Assembly (NCBI GenBank): GCA_034669525.1
Contig: JAXDNH010000063.1
Span: 1-32,011, forward strand
Direction: 5' to 3'
DNA: 32,011 nucleotides
Source: JAFASC01 sp034669525
GTDB taxonomy: Bacteria > Pseudomonadota > Alphaproteobacteria > Rhizobiales > Beijerinckiaceae
Shown here: positions 24,399 through 32,011 of the stretch, in pieces
How the letters are laid out: every line of letters starts with the position of its first letter
How positions within the stretch are numbered: position 1 is the first letter of the stretch
Position numbers and translations under genes: made by a program
Notes under the pieces: model-generated
Database searches by the model: none
What the model saw: only the letters and a program-made list of their open reading frames with translations
Told to the model about the DNA's origin: nothing

Positions 24399-25727
24399 TT
24401 AGGTATTCATCGACTCGAAGAAGGCCGAATTGCCCTTCGGCGTCTCGCGCAACTTGCCGAGCAGGAACTCGATCGCATCGACCGTGCCCATCGGGTTCAA
24501 GATGCGCCGCAGAACGTACATCTTCTTCAAAATGTCGGCCGGCACGAGCAGCTCTTCCTTACGCGTGCCTGAGCGGGTGATGTCGATCGACGGGAAGATG
24601 CGCTTGTCCGATACCTTGCGATCGAGGATGATTTCCGAATTGCCGGTGCCTTTGAATTCTTCGAAAATCACTTCGTCCATGCGTGAACCGGTGTCGATCA
24701 GCGCGGTCGCGATGATCGTCAACGACCCGCCTTCCTCGATGTTGCGCGCCGCGCCGAAGAAGCGCTTCGGCCGCTGCAGGGCGTTGGCGTCGACACCGCC
24801 GGTCAACACTTTACCGGAGGACGGCACCACTGTGTTGTAGGCGCGTCCCAGACGCGTGATCGAATCCAATAGGATCACCACGTCCCGGCCGTGCTCGACG
24901 AGGCGCTTTGCCTTGTCGATCACCATCTCCGCCACCGCTACGTGCCGCACGGCCGGTTCGTCGAAGGTCGAGGAGACGACCTCGCCCTTCACCGAGCGCT
25001 GCATGTCGGTGACTTCCTCCGGCCGCTCGTCGATCAAGAGCACGATCAGGTAGCATTCGGGGTGGTTGGCGGTGACCGACTGCGCGATGTTCTGCAGGAG
25101 CACGGTCTTACCGGTACGCGGCGGCGCGACGATCAGCGCGCGCTGGCCCTTGCCGATCGGTGCGACGATGTCGATGACGCGGGAGGACAGGTCCTTGCGG
25201 GTCGGGTCCTCGATCTCGAGCTTCAGCCGCTCGTCGGGATAGAGCGGCGTCAGGTTGTCGAAATTGACCTTGTGGCGGACCTTTTCCGGATCCTCGAAAT
25301 TGATTGTGTTGACTTTCAGCAGCGCGAAGTAGCGCTCGCCCTCTTTCGGGCTGCGGATCATCCCCTCGACCGTGTCGCCGGTCCTGAGGCCGAAGCGGCG
25401 GATCTGTGAGGGCGAGACGTAGATGTCGTCCGGGCCCGGCAGGTAGTTGGCGTCGGGCGAGCGCAGGAAGCCGAAACCGTCCTGCAGCACCTCAACAACG
25501 CCCTCGCCGACGATCTCGATATCTCGCCCGGCGAGATTTTTCAGGAGCGCGAACATCAGCTCCTGTTTGCGGAGCGTGGACGCATTTTCGACCTCGTGCT
25601 CCTCAGCAAAGGCGAGCAACTCGGTCGGCGATTTGGATTTGAGATCCTGAAGTTTGATCTCCCGCTTGGCCGGGGAGTCTTGGGCAGCCTCTGGGGCGGC
25701 CTCTTGAGCAATGTCTTGTACGGTCAC
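24399..25727 (-). CDS. rho: Transcription termination factor Rho
   Basis: Rho is a hexameric RNA helicase that ends transcription at C-rich unstructured RNA. The 442 residues contain the helical N-terminal KLQDLKSKSPTELLAFAEE, the RNA-binding cold-shock-like domain (GFGFLRSPDANYLPGPDDIYV), Walker A APPRTGKTVLL with Lys207, Walker B region YLIVLLIDERPEEVTDM, the Q-loop and R-loop region around GVDANALQRPKRFFGAARN, and the C-terminal NPMGTVDAIEFLLGKL. The start is a GTG (25725-25727) that adds about 22 Ala/Glu/Gln-rich residues before the usual REIKLQDLK; no ATG exists nearer. A 168-base leader separates it from hemJ. It converges with the thioredoxin-domain gene, with 53 bases between them. 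Confidence 0.97.
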   Translation of the reverse strand: MTVQDIAQEAAPEAAQDSPAKREIKLQDLKSKSPTELLAFAEEHEVENASTLRKQELMFALLKNLAGRDIEIVGEGVVEVLQDGFGFLRSPDANYLPGPDDIYVSPSQIRRFGLRTGDTVEGMIRSPKEGERYFALLKVNTINFEDPEKVRHKVNFDNLTPLYPDERLKLEIEDPTRKDLSSRVIDIVAPIGKGQRALIVAPPRTGKTVLLQNIAQSVTANHPECYLIVLLIDERPEEVTDMQRSVKGEVVSSTFDEPAVRHVAVAEMVIDKAKRLVEHGRDVVILLDSITRLGRAYNTVVPSSGKVLTGGVDANALQRPKRFFGAARNIEEGGSLTIIATALIDTGSRMDEVIFEEFKGTGNSEIILDRKVSDKRIFPSIDITRSGTRKEELLVPADILKKMYVLRRILNPMGTVDAIEFLLGKLRETPKGNSAFFESMNT

Positions 25728-25852
25728 GTGTTTATCTCGATAGATGGATCGGCGGCGGGCCGGCTCGGGAGGGATAAGGAGCTCGGACGGATATCGTGAA
25801 GCGGCTTTGCGCGGCGAAACGATATGGCCTCGGGAGGGAACGTAGGATTACC

Positions 25853-25871
25853 GCCAAATCGATGATTTGGC
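25853..25871. other. Perfect hairpin in the rho leader
   Basis: GCCAAATC pairs with GATTTGGC around a GAT loop, eight perfect base pairs. It lies 24 bases after the hemJ stop and about 125 bases before the rho start, with no U-run on the transcribed strand. It could process or attenuate a hemJ-rho transcript. rho leaders are autoregulated in other bacteria, but the mechanism here is a guess. I see nothing else clear in this 168-base gap. Confidence 0.4.
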
Positions 25872-25895
25872 AAGGCGCGACGGTTTCTCGGCCGT

Positions 25896-26324
25896 CTAAA
25901 ATGGCTTGACGATGACCAGAATGACGATCCCGATCATCAAAAGCGTCGGTACTTCATTGAGGGCGCGATAAAAGCCGGAAGTCCTTTCGTCGCGGCCTTC
26001 GGCCAACAGGCGGCGCCGGCGCGCAAAATACATATGGGCAGCGCTGAGCCCGATCACAAGCACCAGTTTCGTGTGTAGCCAGCCCGATTTGTACCAGCCG
26101 CCCCAGATGGCCAGCGTAAGGCCGGAGACCCAAACGACGATCATCGCCGGGTTCATGATGATCCGCAGCAGCTTGTGCTCCATGAGCTCGAAAGTCATCG
26201 CTTGGACCGAGCCCTTGGCTACTCCTGCATGATAGGCGAAGAGCCGCGGCAGATAGAGAAGGCCTGCCATCCAGGCGATGATCGCCATCACGTGCAGGGC
26301 TTTGAGCCAGAGGTAGTAGTCCAT
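25896..26324 (-). CDS. hemJ: Protoporphyrinogen oxidase HemJ
   Basis: HemJ is a small membrane protein that oxidises protoporphyrinogen IX to protoporphyrin IX in haem synthesis. The 142 residues, starting MDYYLWLKALHVM, have four hydrophobic helices: LHVMAIIAWMAGLLYLPRLF, IIMNPAMIVVWVSGLTLAIW, TKLVLVIGLSAAHMYF and VPTLLMIGIVILVIV. The conserved His11 in the first helix and the LYLPRLFAYH segment fit the family. A longer frame begins ten codons earlier at a TTG; the ATG at 26322-26324 starts right at the conserved block, so I prefer it. It is next to rho, as in many alphaproteobacteria, but hemE, which often lies beside it, is not in this window. Confidence 0.92.
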   Translation of the reverse strand: MDYYLWLKALHVMAIIAWMAGLLYLPRLFAYHAGVAKGSVQAMTFELMEHKLLRIIMNPAMIVVWVSGLTLAIWGGWYKSGWLHTKLVLVIGLSAAHMYFARRRRLLAEGRDERTSGFYRALNEVPTLLMIGIVILVIVKPF

Positions 26325-26735
26325 CCGCGTCGCCTGTCTCGAAACTTTCTTCAAGCGGAATTGTTAAGCACTTGCTCGCCCAAGTTCAAAACCAAATCTT
26401 TTTTAAATTGAAATTCTGTTTTGACTCTGAGGGGTGCCCAGAACGCTGTTCAAGTAACATCACACAGGCTGCACAGTCAGAGAGATGAAGGGCCTGTGCG
26501 CTCGTGCGTGGGTGTATAGCGGGAAAAGCGGGGATACGCTTGCGGGCCGCGAACGCGTCCGGCGATCGGCAGATGCTCTGTCCACAGAGATCACAGATGC
26601 ACACGAGGACGCTGCACCCGAATCAAAGCTGTTGATCATTGTCCTTGGCCGGGCGAAACTGTGCACAGGCCGTGATCGGCAAATCGTTCGGCCGGGGTCT
26701 TGTCCACATTCCGGCAGCCGAATCGGGAGTGCGCT
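26325..26735. other. oriC: Non-coding region, candidate chromosome origin (oriC)
   Basis: These 411 bases hold no credible gene. An AT-rich patch at about 26385-26423 (AAACCAAATCTTTTTTAAAT onward) contrasts sharply with the GC-rich surroundings and would suit an unwinding element. DnaA-box-like sites (consensus TTATCCACA) are TTGTCCACA at 26700-26708 (one mismatch), CTGTCCACA at 26578-26586 (two), and the palindromic CTGTGCACAG at 26659-26668 (a weaker box on each strand). GANTC sites lie at 26423, 26620 and 26720. Genes on either side (hemJ/rho leftward, ppsR onward rightward) point away from it, as expected for replication-codirectional genes. In Caulobacter and Rickettsia the origin lies next to the ppsR-type gene (RP001). 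The boxes are imperfect, so this rests mainly on context. Confidence 0.65.
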
Positions 26736-27569
26736 TTGGGCCGCAGCTACTTCCATCTGCATCTTGTCTCCGACGCGACCGGCGAGACGCTGATTGCGGT
26801 GAGCCGCGCTGTCGCCGCGCAATATCAGGGCGTCGCCTCGATCGAGCACATCTATCCCTTGGTGCGCACGCAAGCGCAGCTCGACAAGATCATCGCCGAG
26901 ATCAGAGCGGCTCCGGGCATCGTTCTTTTCACATTGGTCGATCAGGCACTGATCGAGCGGCTCGAAGAGGCCTGCCGCGAATGCGGCGCGCCGAGCCTTT
27001 CCGTACTGCAGCCGATCTCCAGCCTGTTCCATTCTTATCTCGGGACAACTTCCACGGCGCGCCCAGGCGCGCAGCACATGCTGAATGCCGATTATTTCAA
27101 GCGCATCGACGCGCTGAATTACACGATGCTGCATGACGATGGCCAGCATTCGGACAATCTCGAGGAAGCGGACGTCGTGCTCCTCGGCGTAAGCCGTACG
27201 TCGAAGACGCCGACGAGCATCTACCTGGCCAATCGTGGGATCAAAACGGCCAACGTTCCGCTGATCCCGGGTGTCGCTCTGCCCTCCAACGTAGAGGCTC
27301 TGCGCAAGCCGCTTATCGTTGGCTTGCTGGCTTCGCCCGAGCGCATCGTGCAGATCAGGCAGAATCGCTTGTTGACCCTGAATGCAGAAATCGAGACCCC
27401 TTACGTGGACCGCATGTCGGTTGCCGATGAGGTGGCAACCTCGCGTCGGCTCTTTGCTGCGCATAGTTGGCCGACGATCGATGTGACCCGCCGTTCTATC
27501 GAGGAAACGGCGGCTGCGATCATCGATTTGCACCGCGCACACAGCATGCAATTTATCACGCAGGGATGA
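26736..27569 (+). CDS. ppsR: Pyruvate, phosphate dikinase regulatory protein (kinase/phosphorylase, DUF299)
   Basis: This family adds phosphate to and removes phosphate from PEP synthase or pyruvate phosphate dikinase in response to ADP. With a TTG start at 26736 the protein has 277 residues, begins GRSYFHLHLVSDATGETL (family-typical), and has GGGAG seven bases upstream; a longer TTG start at 26700 would fall inside the best DnaA-like box and adds a non-conserved stretch. The ATP-binding loop is VLLGVSRTSKTPTSIYLA, and the C-terminal part contains TPYVDRMSVADEVATSRRLF and PTIDVTRRSIEETAAAI. Which of PpsA or PPDK is the target cannot be told here. maf overlaps its stop by ATGA. Confidence 0.93.
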   Translation: MGRSYFHLHLVSDATGETLIAVSRAVAAQYQGVASIEHIYPLVRTQAQLDKIIAEIRAAPGIVLFTLVDQALIERLEEACRECGAPSLSVLQPISSLFHSYLGTTSTARPGAQHMLNADYFKRIDALNYTMLHDDGQHSDNLEEADVVLLGVSRTSKTPTSIYLANRGIKTANVPLIPGVALPSNVEALRKPLIVGLLASPERIVQIRQNRLLTLNAEIETPYVDRMSVADEVATSRRLFAAHSWPTIDVTRRSIEETAAAIIDLHRAHSMQFITQG

Positions 27570-28198
27570 GCGGGGTGAACGCGTTTTGGCGCGAGCCGAA
27601 GTCACTTGTTCTAGCCTCGAAAAGCAGTGCGCGCGCGGCGCTGCTGAAGCAGACGGGCATCCCTTTCATCACCGCCGCCGCGAAAATCGATGAGCGAACG
27701 GTGGAAGGGCCGCGGCGCCAAGCCGGTGCCACTGCGCGCGAGATCGCAGCGCATCTGGCCACGGCCAAGGCCAAGGCGGCTGCGGTCGCGCCGCAACATC
27801 GGGATCATCTCGTCCTTGGTGCCGATCAGACCCTGGCGCTCGGCGATCGGATGTTCACCAAGCCTGCGCATCGGGAAGAGGCGTTGGAACAGCTACGCGC
27901 GCTGTCTGGCGGGGAGCACGAACTCCATTCCGCGATTTGCCTCATGCGTGCCGAGGATATCCTCTTCGAGACAGTGGAGACCGCGCACATGAAAATGCGG
28001 GTGCTCGGCGAGCCATTTCTCACGGCCTATGCCAGCGAAGTCGGCCCCGCGCTGACCGCAAGCGTCGGCGCTTATCAGGTGGAAGGCCTCGGCATCCATC
28101 TTTTCGACAGCATCGCCGGCGACCATTCGACCATTCTCGGCCTGCCGCTCATTCCGCTGCTCGCCTTTCTACGCCGGAACGGCAGCCTTTTGGGCTAG
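27566..28198 (+). CDS. maf: Maf-family nucleotide pyrophosphatase
   Basis: Maf proteins hydrolyse nucleotide triphosphates such as dTTP/UTP or modified nucleotides to monophosphates, keeping the pools clean. The 210 residues begin MSGVNAFWREPKSLVLASKS; the family's N-terminal motif SxSxxR is here ASKSSARAALL, the catalytic aspartate is in LVLGADQTLAL, and the C-terminal GAYQVEGLGIHLFDSIAG and STILGLPLIPLLAFL segments are characteristic. The start overlaps the ppsR stop (ATGA), so the two are translationally coupled. coaE follows after 12 bases. The substrate subtype is not settled from the sequence. Confidence 0.93.
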   Translation: MSGVNAFWREPKSLVLASKSSARAALLKQTGIPFITAAAKIDERTVEGPRRQAGATAREIAAHLATAKAKAAAVAPQHRDHLVLGADQTLALGDRMFTKPAHREEALEQLRALSGGEHELHSAICLMRAEDILFETVETAHMKMRVLGEPFLTAYASEVGPALTASVGAYQVEGLGIHLFDSIAGDHSTILGLPLIPLLAFLRRNGSLLG

Positions 28199-28210
28199 AC
28201 TTCGCCCGTT

Positions 28211-28804
28211 ATGTTCAAACTCGGCCTTACCGGCTCCATAGGGATGGGGAAGTCGGCGACCGCCGCGATGTTCCGCGCCGCCGGGGTCCCCGTCCACGAT
28301 GCGGACGCGGTGGTCCACTGGCTTTACCGCGGCCGGGCAGCGCCTTTGATCGAGGCGGCGTTCCCCGGAACGGCAGCCAACGGCGTCGTCGACCGGGCGC
28401 GCCTCTCGAATGTGCTGTTGGAGGACGAATCGCGCATGCGGACGCTCGAGCGCATCGTCCACCCTCTCGTCCGTGAGGAGCGGGACGAGTTCCTCGCCGC
28501 GCATGCCCACGTGCCGGTCGTCCTTCTCGACATCCCCCTCCTCTTCGAGACGGGAGGCGAAGGCGACACCGATGCAGTTACGCTCGTCACTGCGCCCGAA
28601 TCTGTGCAAAGGGCTCGCGTCCTCGGCCGTCCAGACATGACGCAACAAAAATTCCAGGCAATACTCGCCAAGCAGATGCCCGATTCGGAGAAGCGCCGGC
28701 GCGCGCATTTTCTCATCGAGACGGGCTTCGGTTTTGCCCATGCCGAGCGCCGGGTCCGTGCGGTCCTGCGCGCCATCGCCGGCCGATCCGGCCGAACGGA
28801 GTGA
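28211..28804 (+). CDS. coaE: Dephospho-CoA kinase
   Basis: CoaE carries out the last step of coenzyme A synthesis, phosphorylating the 3'-hydroxyl of dephospho-CoA. The 197 residues contain the P-loop GLTGSIGMGKS at 5-15, the HDADAVVHWLY segment binding substrate, RLERIVHPLVREE-like TLERIVHPLVREER, and the LDIPLLFETGGE motif. It sits 12 bases after maf and its stop is one base before the dnaQ start. In many alphaproteobacteria aroE lies between maf and coaE; it is not present here. Confidence 0.95.
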   Translation: MFKLGLTGSIGMGKSATAAMFRAAGVPVHDADAVVHWLYRGRAAPLIEAAFPGTAANGVVDRARLSNVLLEDESRMRTLERIVHPLVREERDEFLAAHAHVPVVLLDIPLLFETGGEGDTDAVTLVTAPESVQRARVLGRPDMTQQKFQAILAKQMPDSEKRRRAHFLIETGFGFAHAERRVRAVLRAIAGRSGRTE

Positions 28805-28805
28805 G

Positions 28806-29528
28806 ATGCGGGAAATCGTTCTCGACACCGAGACGACCGGACTCGACCCGAACGACGGGCATCGCCTCGTTGAGATCGGCGGCATCGAACTCTACAACTG
28901 CATTCCGACGGGGCAAGTCTTTCACCGCTACATCGATCCACAGCGCGATATTCCTGAGTCGGCCTTCGAGGTGCACGGCCTCTCACGCGAATTCCTGACG
29001 GGCAAGCCGCTGTTCGAGCAAGTTGCTGAGGACTTTCTCGCTTTCGTCGGCGACGCCAAGCTGGTGATTCACAACGCCGAATTCGACATGCGTTTTTTAA
29101 ACGCCGAATTGCAACGCATCGGCCGCTCGAGGATCGGCTTTGAGCGCGCCGTCGACACATTGGCGCTGGCGCGCCGCCGCCATCCCGGCCTGTCGAACAG
29201 TCTCGACGCGCTCTGCGCGCGCTATGGGATCGACAATTCGCGGCGCACCAAACATGGCGCGCTGCTCGATGCGGAAATCCTTGCCGAGGTTTACGCGGAG
29301 CTGAATGGCGGTCGTCAGGCCGCGCTCGTGTTGGCGACCGGCGACATCCGCATCGATCGTCCGGACGTGATTGTGGTGCGCCAGCGTCCCGGGCAGCTGG
29401 CGCCGGGCATCAGCGCAGACGAGAGGTCGCTGCACGTGCGCTTTATCGAGGATCTAGGCAAAAACGCGCTGTGGCTCTCCTACACCATGGAGGCGGAGCA
29501 GAGCGCGGACTTACGGAAGACCGCCTAA
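28806..29528 (+). CDS. dnaQ: DNA polymerase III epsilon subunit (proofreading exonuclease)
   Basis: DnaQ is the 3'-5' exonuclease that corrects errors of the replicative polymerase. The 240 residues carry all DEDDh motifs: ExoI LDTETTGLDP with Asp7 and Glu9, ExoII IHNAEFDMRFLN, and ExoIII with HGALLDAEILAEVY, which supplies the general-base His and last Asp. The C-terminal 60 residues would contact the alpha subunit. The start at 28806 follows coaE by one base and begins with the family's conserved MREIVLDTETTG. It is the last gene of ppsR-maf-coaE-dnaQ. The next gene converges on it from the right after 17 bases. Confidence 0.96.
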   Translation: MREIVLDTETTGLDPNDGHRLVEIGGIELYNCIPTGQVFHRYIDPQRDIPESAFEVHGLSREFLTGKPLFEQVAEDFLAFVGDAKLVIHNAEFDMRFLNAELQRIGRSRIGFERAVDTLALARRRHPGLSNSLDALCARYGIDNSRRTKHGALLDAEILAEVYAELNGGRQAALVLATGDIRIDRPDVIVVRQRPGQLAPGISADERSLHVRFIEDLGKNALWLSYTMEAEQSADLRKTA

Positions 29529-29545
29529 CACATCGCCGGACTGAT

Positions 29546-32011
29546 TCACGCGCTTTCCGCCAAGACCCGCGCTGGCGGAAAACGCACCTCGACCAACGTG
29601 CCTTCGTTCTTCCGGCTGCGGATGGTGATATCCGCGCGATTGGCCTCGATCAGAGCCTTCGTCAACGGCAATCCCAATCCCGTGCCGCTAACCGGGCGCG
29701 CGGTCGCGACCTGACGGAACGGCTCTAACGCCAGCGCAAGTTCGGCATCCGACATACCGATGCCGGTGTCCTTAATGCGGATCACCGCCTGGCCGGTATC
29801 GGTCATCGCCGTCGAGACGATCACCTGGCCGCCCGGCTCATTGTACTTCACCGCATTCGACAAAAGGTTCAGCACGATCTGCCGCAGTGACCGCTCGTCC
29901 GCCGCAATGTGCATAAGTCGCGGCGCCAGCGCGAGACGCATGATAATGCGTTCGCGATTGGCCTGCGGCTGCATCAGCGCCACGCATTCGCTGATGACGG
30001 CATTGGCGTCGACGCGCTTAATGTCGAGCACCATCTTGCCTGCTTCTATCTTCGATAGATCGAGCAGGTCGTTGACCAGACTCATCACATGCGTGCCGGA
30101 CTTGTGAATGTCGCGGAGGTAGTCCTTGTAGCGCTCCGTGCCGATCGGTCCGAGCCGCTCGTCCATGATGACTTCGGCAAAACCGATGATCGCGTTGAGG
30201 GGCGTGCGAATCTCGTGGCTGACCTTTGCCAGGAAATCGGATTTGACCGCGCTTGCGCGTTCGGCTTCTTGGCGTGCTTCGCGCGCGTCGAGCTCCGCGC
30301 GTTTCGCGGCGCTCGTGTCGCGAATGATCGCACATAATTTCGAACATGACGGATCATGATCGATCCGGCCGAACGTAAGGACGATTGGAATCGTTCCGCC
30401 CTGTCGCGCGGCGGCGAAAACTTCACGCTCCTCGCCGGAAGAGCGGATGCCGGTCTTCAGTTTGTCCAGCCAATCCTCGACAAGCCGGAGACTCTCCGAT
30501 GCGATGAGCATCGTGAACGATTCGCCCGCCACTTCATTTTGCTGATATCCGAACAGCGTTTCCGCAGAGCGATTCAGCGAGAGAATGCGGCCCTCCATGT
30601 CGAGAACGGCGACCCCGTCAGTCGCTGTGTCGAGAATCGCGCGCAGTTCGCGCAATTCGGCGTCGCGCCGCTGCAGTTCAAGTTCGAGGCTCTTGGCTTC
30701 GGCGAAATGCGCGCCATCGCTTGCGCGCCGGAGCGTGAGAAGGCTCGCCACCTGGCCCTCCCAGGTAATCGCCTGCAGCTTGCTCTCAACCAACACCAGG
30801 TCGCCCTGGCGGGTGTTGATAGAGGCTGTACTCGTGGCGTTTCCTGCGGCCGCCGATCCTTCAAAGAGTCCCGCGAGAACGCCCGCTGCTTGAAGATGGC
30901 GCGTGGAGGCGTACCCGGTGAGGTCGAGCAGCATCCGGTTGGTATAGACTGGCACCCCGTCCCTGGTGATCATCACACCGAGCGGCAGACGGTCGAGAAG
31001 GGCAATCGCACCGTCGCTTGCTTGAGAGGGCGGCGAAGTTTCGATTGGTGCTGGCTGGTCCGGCGAGGATTCCTCGCCCGTCAGCCGGCGGGCGATTTCA
31101 TCGAACGCATCGTGTTCGCTCTCGGACAAGACCTGGGCTGGGGGCGGCGCCGCAGCCGGCCTGTTGGCAGGGCTTGCTGCCGGCGCAGGCATGTCGGCGG
31201 CAGACGGACGAAAGCCGGAGGCTGTCGCCAGCGTCGCAAACGGGCGCAGCGGTACGACATTAGGCGCGGCAATTGCAGGCATCGAGTGTATGGCAGGCTC
31301 CGCTTTACCGGCGGGCGTGGCCGGCGGCTCCTCGACCTCGTTTCCCACAACCTTGCTAGCTTCAGTCGTCGCGTGCGGACCCGAGCTGGCGTCGCCCCGG
31401 CCGGGCTGGGCCTCGGCATCGCGGATCCGATCGAGATGAATCACCCCGAAGCCGCGAAACCCGCGGAAGACCCGCGCCCTGTCGAAAACGGGAAAGCCAC
31501 CGAGATCCACGGGCACCGCCGCGGCTGCCCCCGAGATCGGCCAAGCTACCTCAATGCCGCTCCAGGTTTCGGGGACCCGCGTCGCTGCGAGGAGCCTGCC
31601 GCCCGGATCGAGCCGCAAGCTCTCTACCACCTCCGCAAGCTCACGTCCGACCAGATCGGCATTCGCGGCACCCACGATGTCGCCAAGCGGCGGCGTCACC
31701 GAGCTCAACCGGCCGCCCTCGTCGGTTTGCCAAAGGAAGCGAACGGTCGGATTGCGGTGAGCCTTCAGGAACCGCTCGCGAACCTTCTGTGCGGTCAGGC
31801 TTTCGGTCCCGGGATGCGGACCGGCGCTCGCCGGCTGCTCCGGCAGGGGTTCGCCCGAGCTCTCACTGCTGGGCTCCCCAGCAGGGCCACTCTGCGCTGC
31901 CGGTTCCATCGCTGCGACCGCCGTCCCGAGCAGGGCGGCAACGAGCACCTCGCGACCATCCGACAGGGAGGCCCGCTTCGTAAGAAAGCTGATCGGTTTC
32001 AGAACGCCGCT
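29546..32011 (-). CDS. pdhS: PdhS-like PAS-domain sensor histidine kinase, N-terminus outside window
   Basis: An open frame of 821 residues runs off the right edge; its true start is upstream. It resembles PdhS, the PleC/DivJ-family cell-cycle kinase of Brucella and relatives. From the N-terminus: a hydrophobic stretch, Pro/Ser-rich linker, a divergent PAS (FLWQTDEGGRLSSVTPPLG through PVDLGGFPVFDRARVF), a long Ala/Pro-rich low-complexity linker, PAS domains LDRLPLGVMITRDG and LDTATDGVAVLDMEGRILSL, then the H-box FLAKVSHEIRTPLNAIIGF (His codon 30215-30217). The ATPase has LRQIVLNLLSNAVKYNEPGG, DTGIGMSDAE and GTGLGLPLTKAL. In Brucella such kinases act on DivK and so on CtrA; that role here is inferred from similarity recalled from memory. 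A different PAS kinase of the same family is possible. Confidence 0.85.
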   Translation of the reverse strand, partial: SGVLKPISFLTKRASLSDGREVLVAALLGTAVAAMEPAAQSGPAGEPSSESSGEPLPEQPASAGPHPGTESLTAQKVRERFLKAHRNPTVRFLWQTDEGGRLSSVTPPLGDIVGAANADLVGRELAEVVESLRLDPGGRLLAATRVPETWSGIEVAWPISGAAAAVPVDLGGFPVFDRARVFRGFRGFGVIHLDRIRDAEAQPGRGDASSGPHATTEASKVVGNEVEEPPATPAGKAEPAIHSMPAIAAPNVVPLRPFATLATASGFRPSAADMPAPAASPANRPAAAPPPAQVLSESEHDAFDEIARRLTGEESSPDQPAPIETSPPSQASDGAIALLDRLPLGVMITRDGVPVYTNRMLLDLTGYASTRHLQAAGVLAGLFEGSAAAGNATSTASINTRQGDLVLVESKLQAITWEGQVASLLTLRRASDGAHFAEAKSLELELQRRDAELRELRAILDTATDGVAVLDMEGRILSLNRSAETLFGYQQNEVAGESFTMLIASESLRLVEDWLDKLKTGIRSSGEEREVFAAARQGGTIPIVLTFGRIDHDPSCSKLCAIIRDTSAAKRAELDAREARQEAERASAVKSDFLAKVSHEIRTPLNAIIGFAEVIMDERLGPIGTERYKDYLRDIHKSGTHVMSLVNDLLDLSKIEAGKMVLDIKRVDANAVISECVALMQPQANRERIIMRLALAPRLMHIAADERSLRQIVLNLLSNAVKYNEPGGQVIVSTAMTDTGQAVIRIKDTGIGMSDAELALALEPFRQVATARPVSGTGLGLPLTKALIEANRADITIRSRKNEGTLVEVRFPPARVLAESA
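29554..29581. terminator. Hairpin at the dnaQ/kinase convergent junction
   Basis: TTTCCGCCA pairs with TGGCGGAAA around a ten-base loop. It lies in the last codons of the converging histidine-kinase gene and 25 bases after the dnaQ stop. It could end transcription of dnaQ; no good T-run follows, only AAAACG on the plus strand. Confidence 0.5.

Noticed and set aside
25721..25733. CACGTG followed by TTT at the rho start, like half of a parS site.
   Set aside because: Only the central CACGTG and a few bases match; the left half of the parS palindrome is missing.
26404..26417. TTAA followed after seven bases by TTCT in the oriC candidate, like a CtrA box.
   Set aside because: The second half is TTCT, not TTAA. 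It is only a half site in an AT-rich patch, where such words are expected.
26621..26634. AATCAA followed by TTG five bases on, like an IHF site.
   Set aside because: The spacing is one base longer than the consensus WATCAA-N4-TTR, so it is too weak to claim.
26460..27605. A 381-codon minus-strand open frame over the oriC candidate and ppsR.
   Set aside because: It is mostly antisense to ppsR, and its end falls in the non-coding region. The product looks like a GC-rich shadow, not a haem-pathway enzyme such as hemE.

Overview
The window looks like a piece of a GC-rich alphaproteobacterial chromosome, most likely order Hyphomicrobiales (Rhizobiales), and probably close to the Nitrobacteraceae/Xanthobacteraceae. 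The reasons are the gene order mnmE-mnmG-rsmG-parA-parB with rho and hemJ, the ppsR-maf-coaE-dnaQ block, a PdhS-type cell-cycle kinase at the right edge, CtrA-like and GANTC sites, and two palindromic intergenic repeat families that I associate with Bradyrhizobium/Rhodopseudomonas-type genomes. The family-level placement is inference.

Left edge (1-2139) is accessory. A gene on the minus strand runs off the window start. Its 300 visible residues resemble a restriction endonuclease, and its codon use is unlike the core genes. Immediately upstream of it is what looks like a frameshifted, truncated remnant of an MT-A70-type adenine methyltransferase. A hypothetical HTH protein and a tiny DnaJ-type zinc-finger protein follow.

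The next block (2241-9623) reads rightward: tesB; glnK-amtB behind an NtrC-type palindrome and a -24/-12 promoter; ftsK behind a CtrA-like box; lolA; xth. The leuS-lptE-holA operon (13908 to 9739, minus) follows, then yggS, an L,D-transpeptidase (minus), and a response-regulator plus cyclic-nucleotide-binding pair.

The right half is an origin region. On the minus strand, mnmE, mnmG, rsmG, parA and parB lie almost end to end, with two perfect parS sites written inside rsmG and over the mnmG start codon. A thioredoxin-domain protein (plus) sits between mnmE and rho, and hemJ lies beyond rho. Between hemJ and ppsR is a roughly 400-base non-coding stretch with an AT-rich patch, DnaA-box-like sites and three GANTC sites. 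Nearby genes on both sides mostly point away from it, so it is the best oriC candidate. ppsR-maf-coaE-dnaQ follow on the plus strand, then a convergent PdhS-like histidine kinase that runs off the right edge.

The window therefore combines chromosome replication and segregation (oriC candidate, parABS, ftsK, holA, dnaQ), cell-cycle signalling, envelope biogenesis (lolA, lptE, L,D-transpeptidase), tRNA/rRNA modification, and nitrogen sensing. I see no rRNA, tRNA, CRISPR array or complete insertion sequence.
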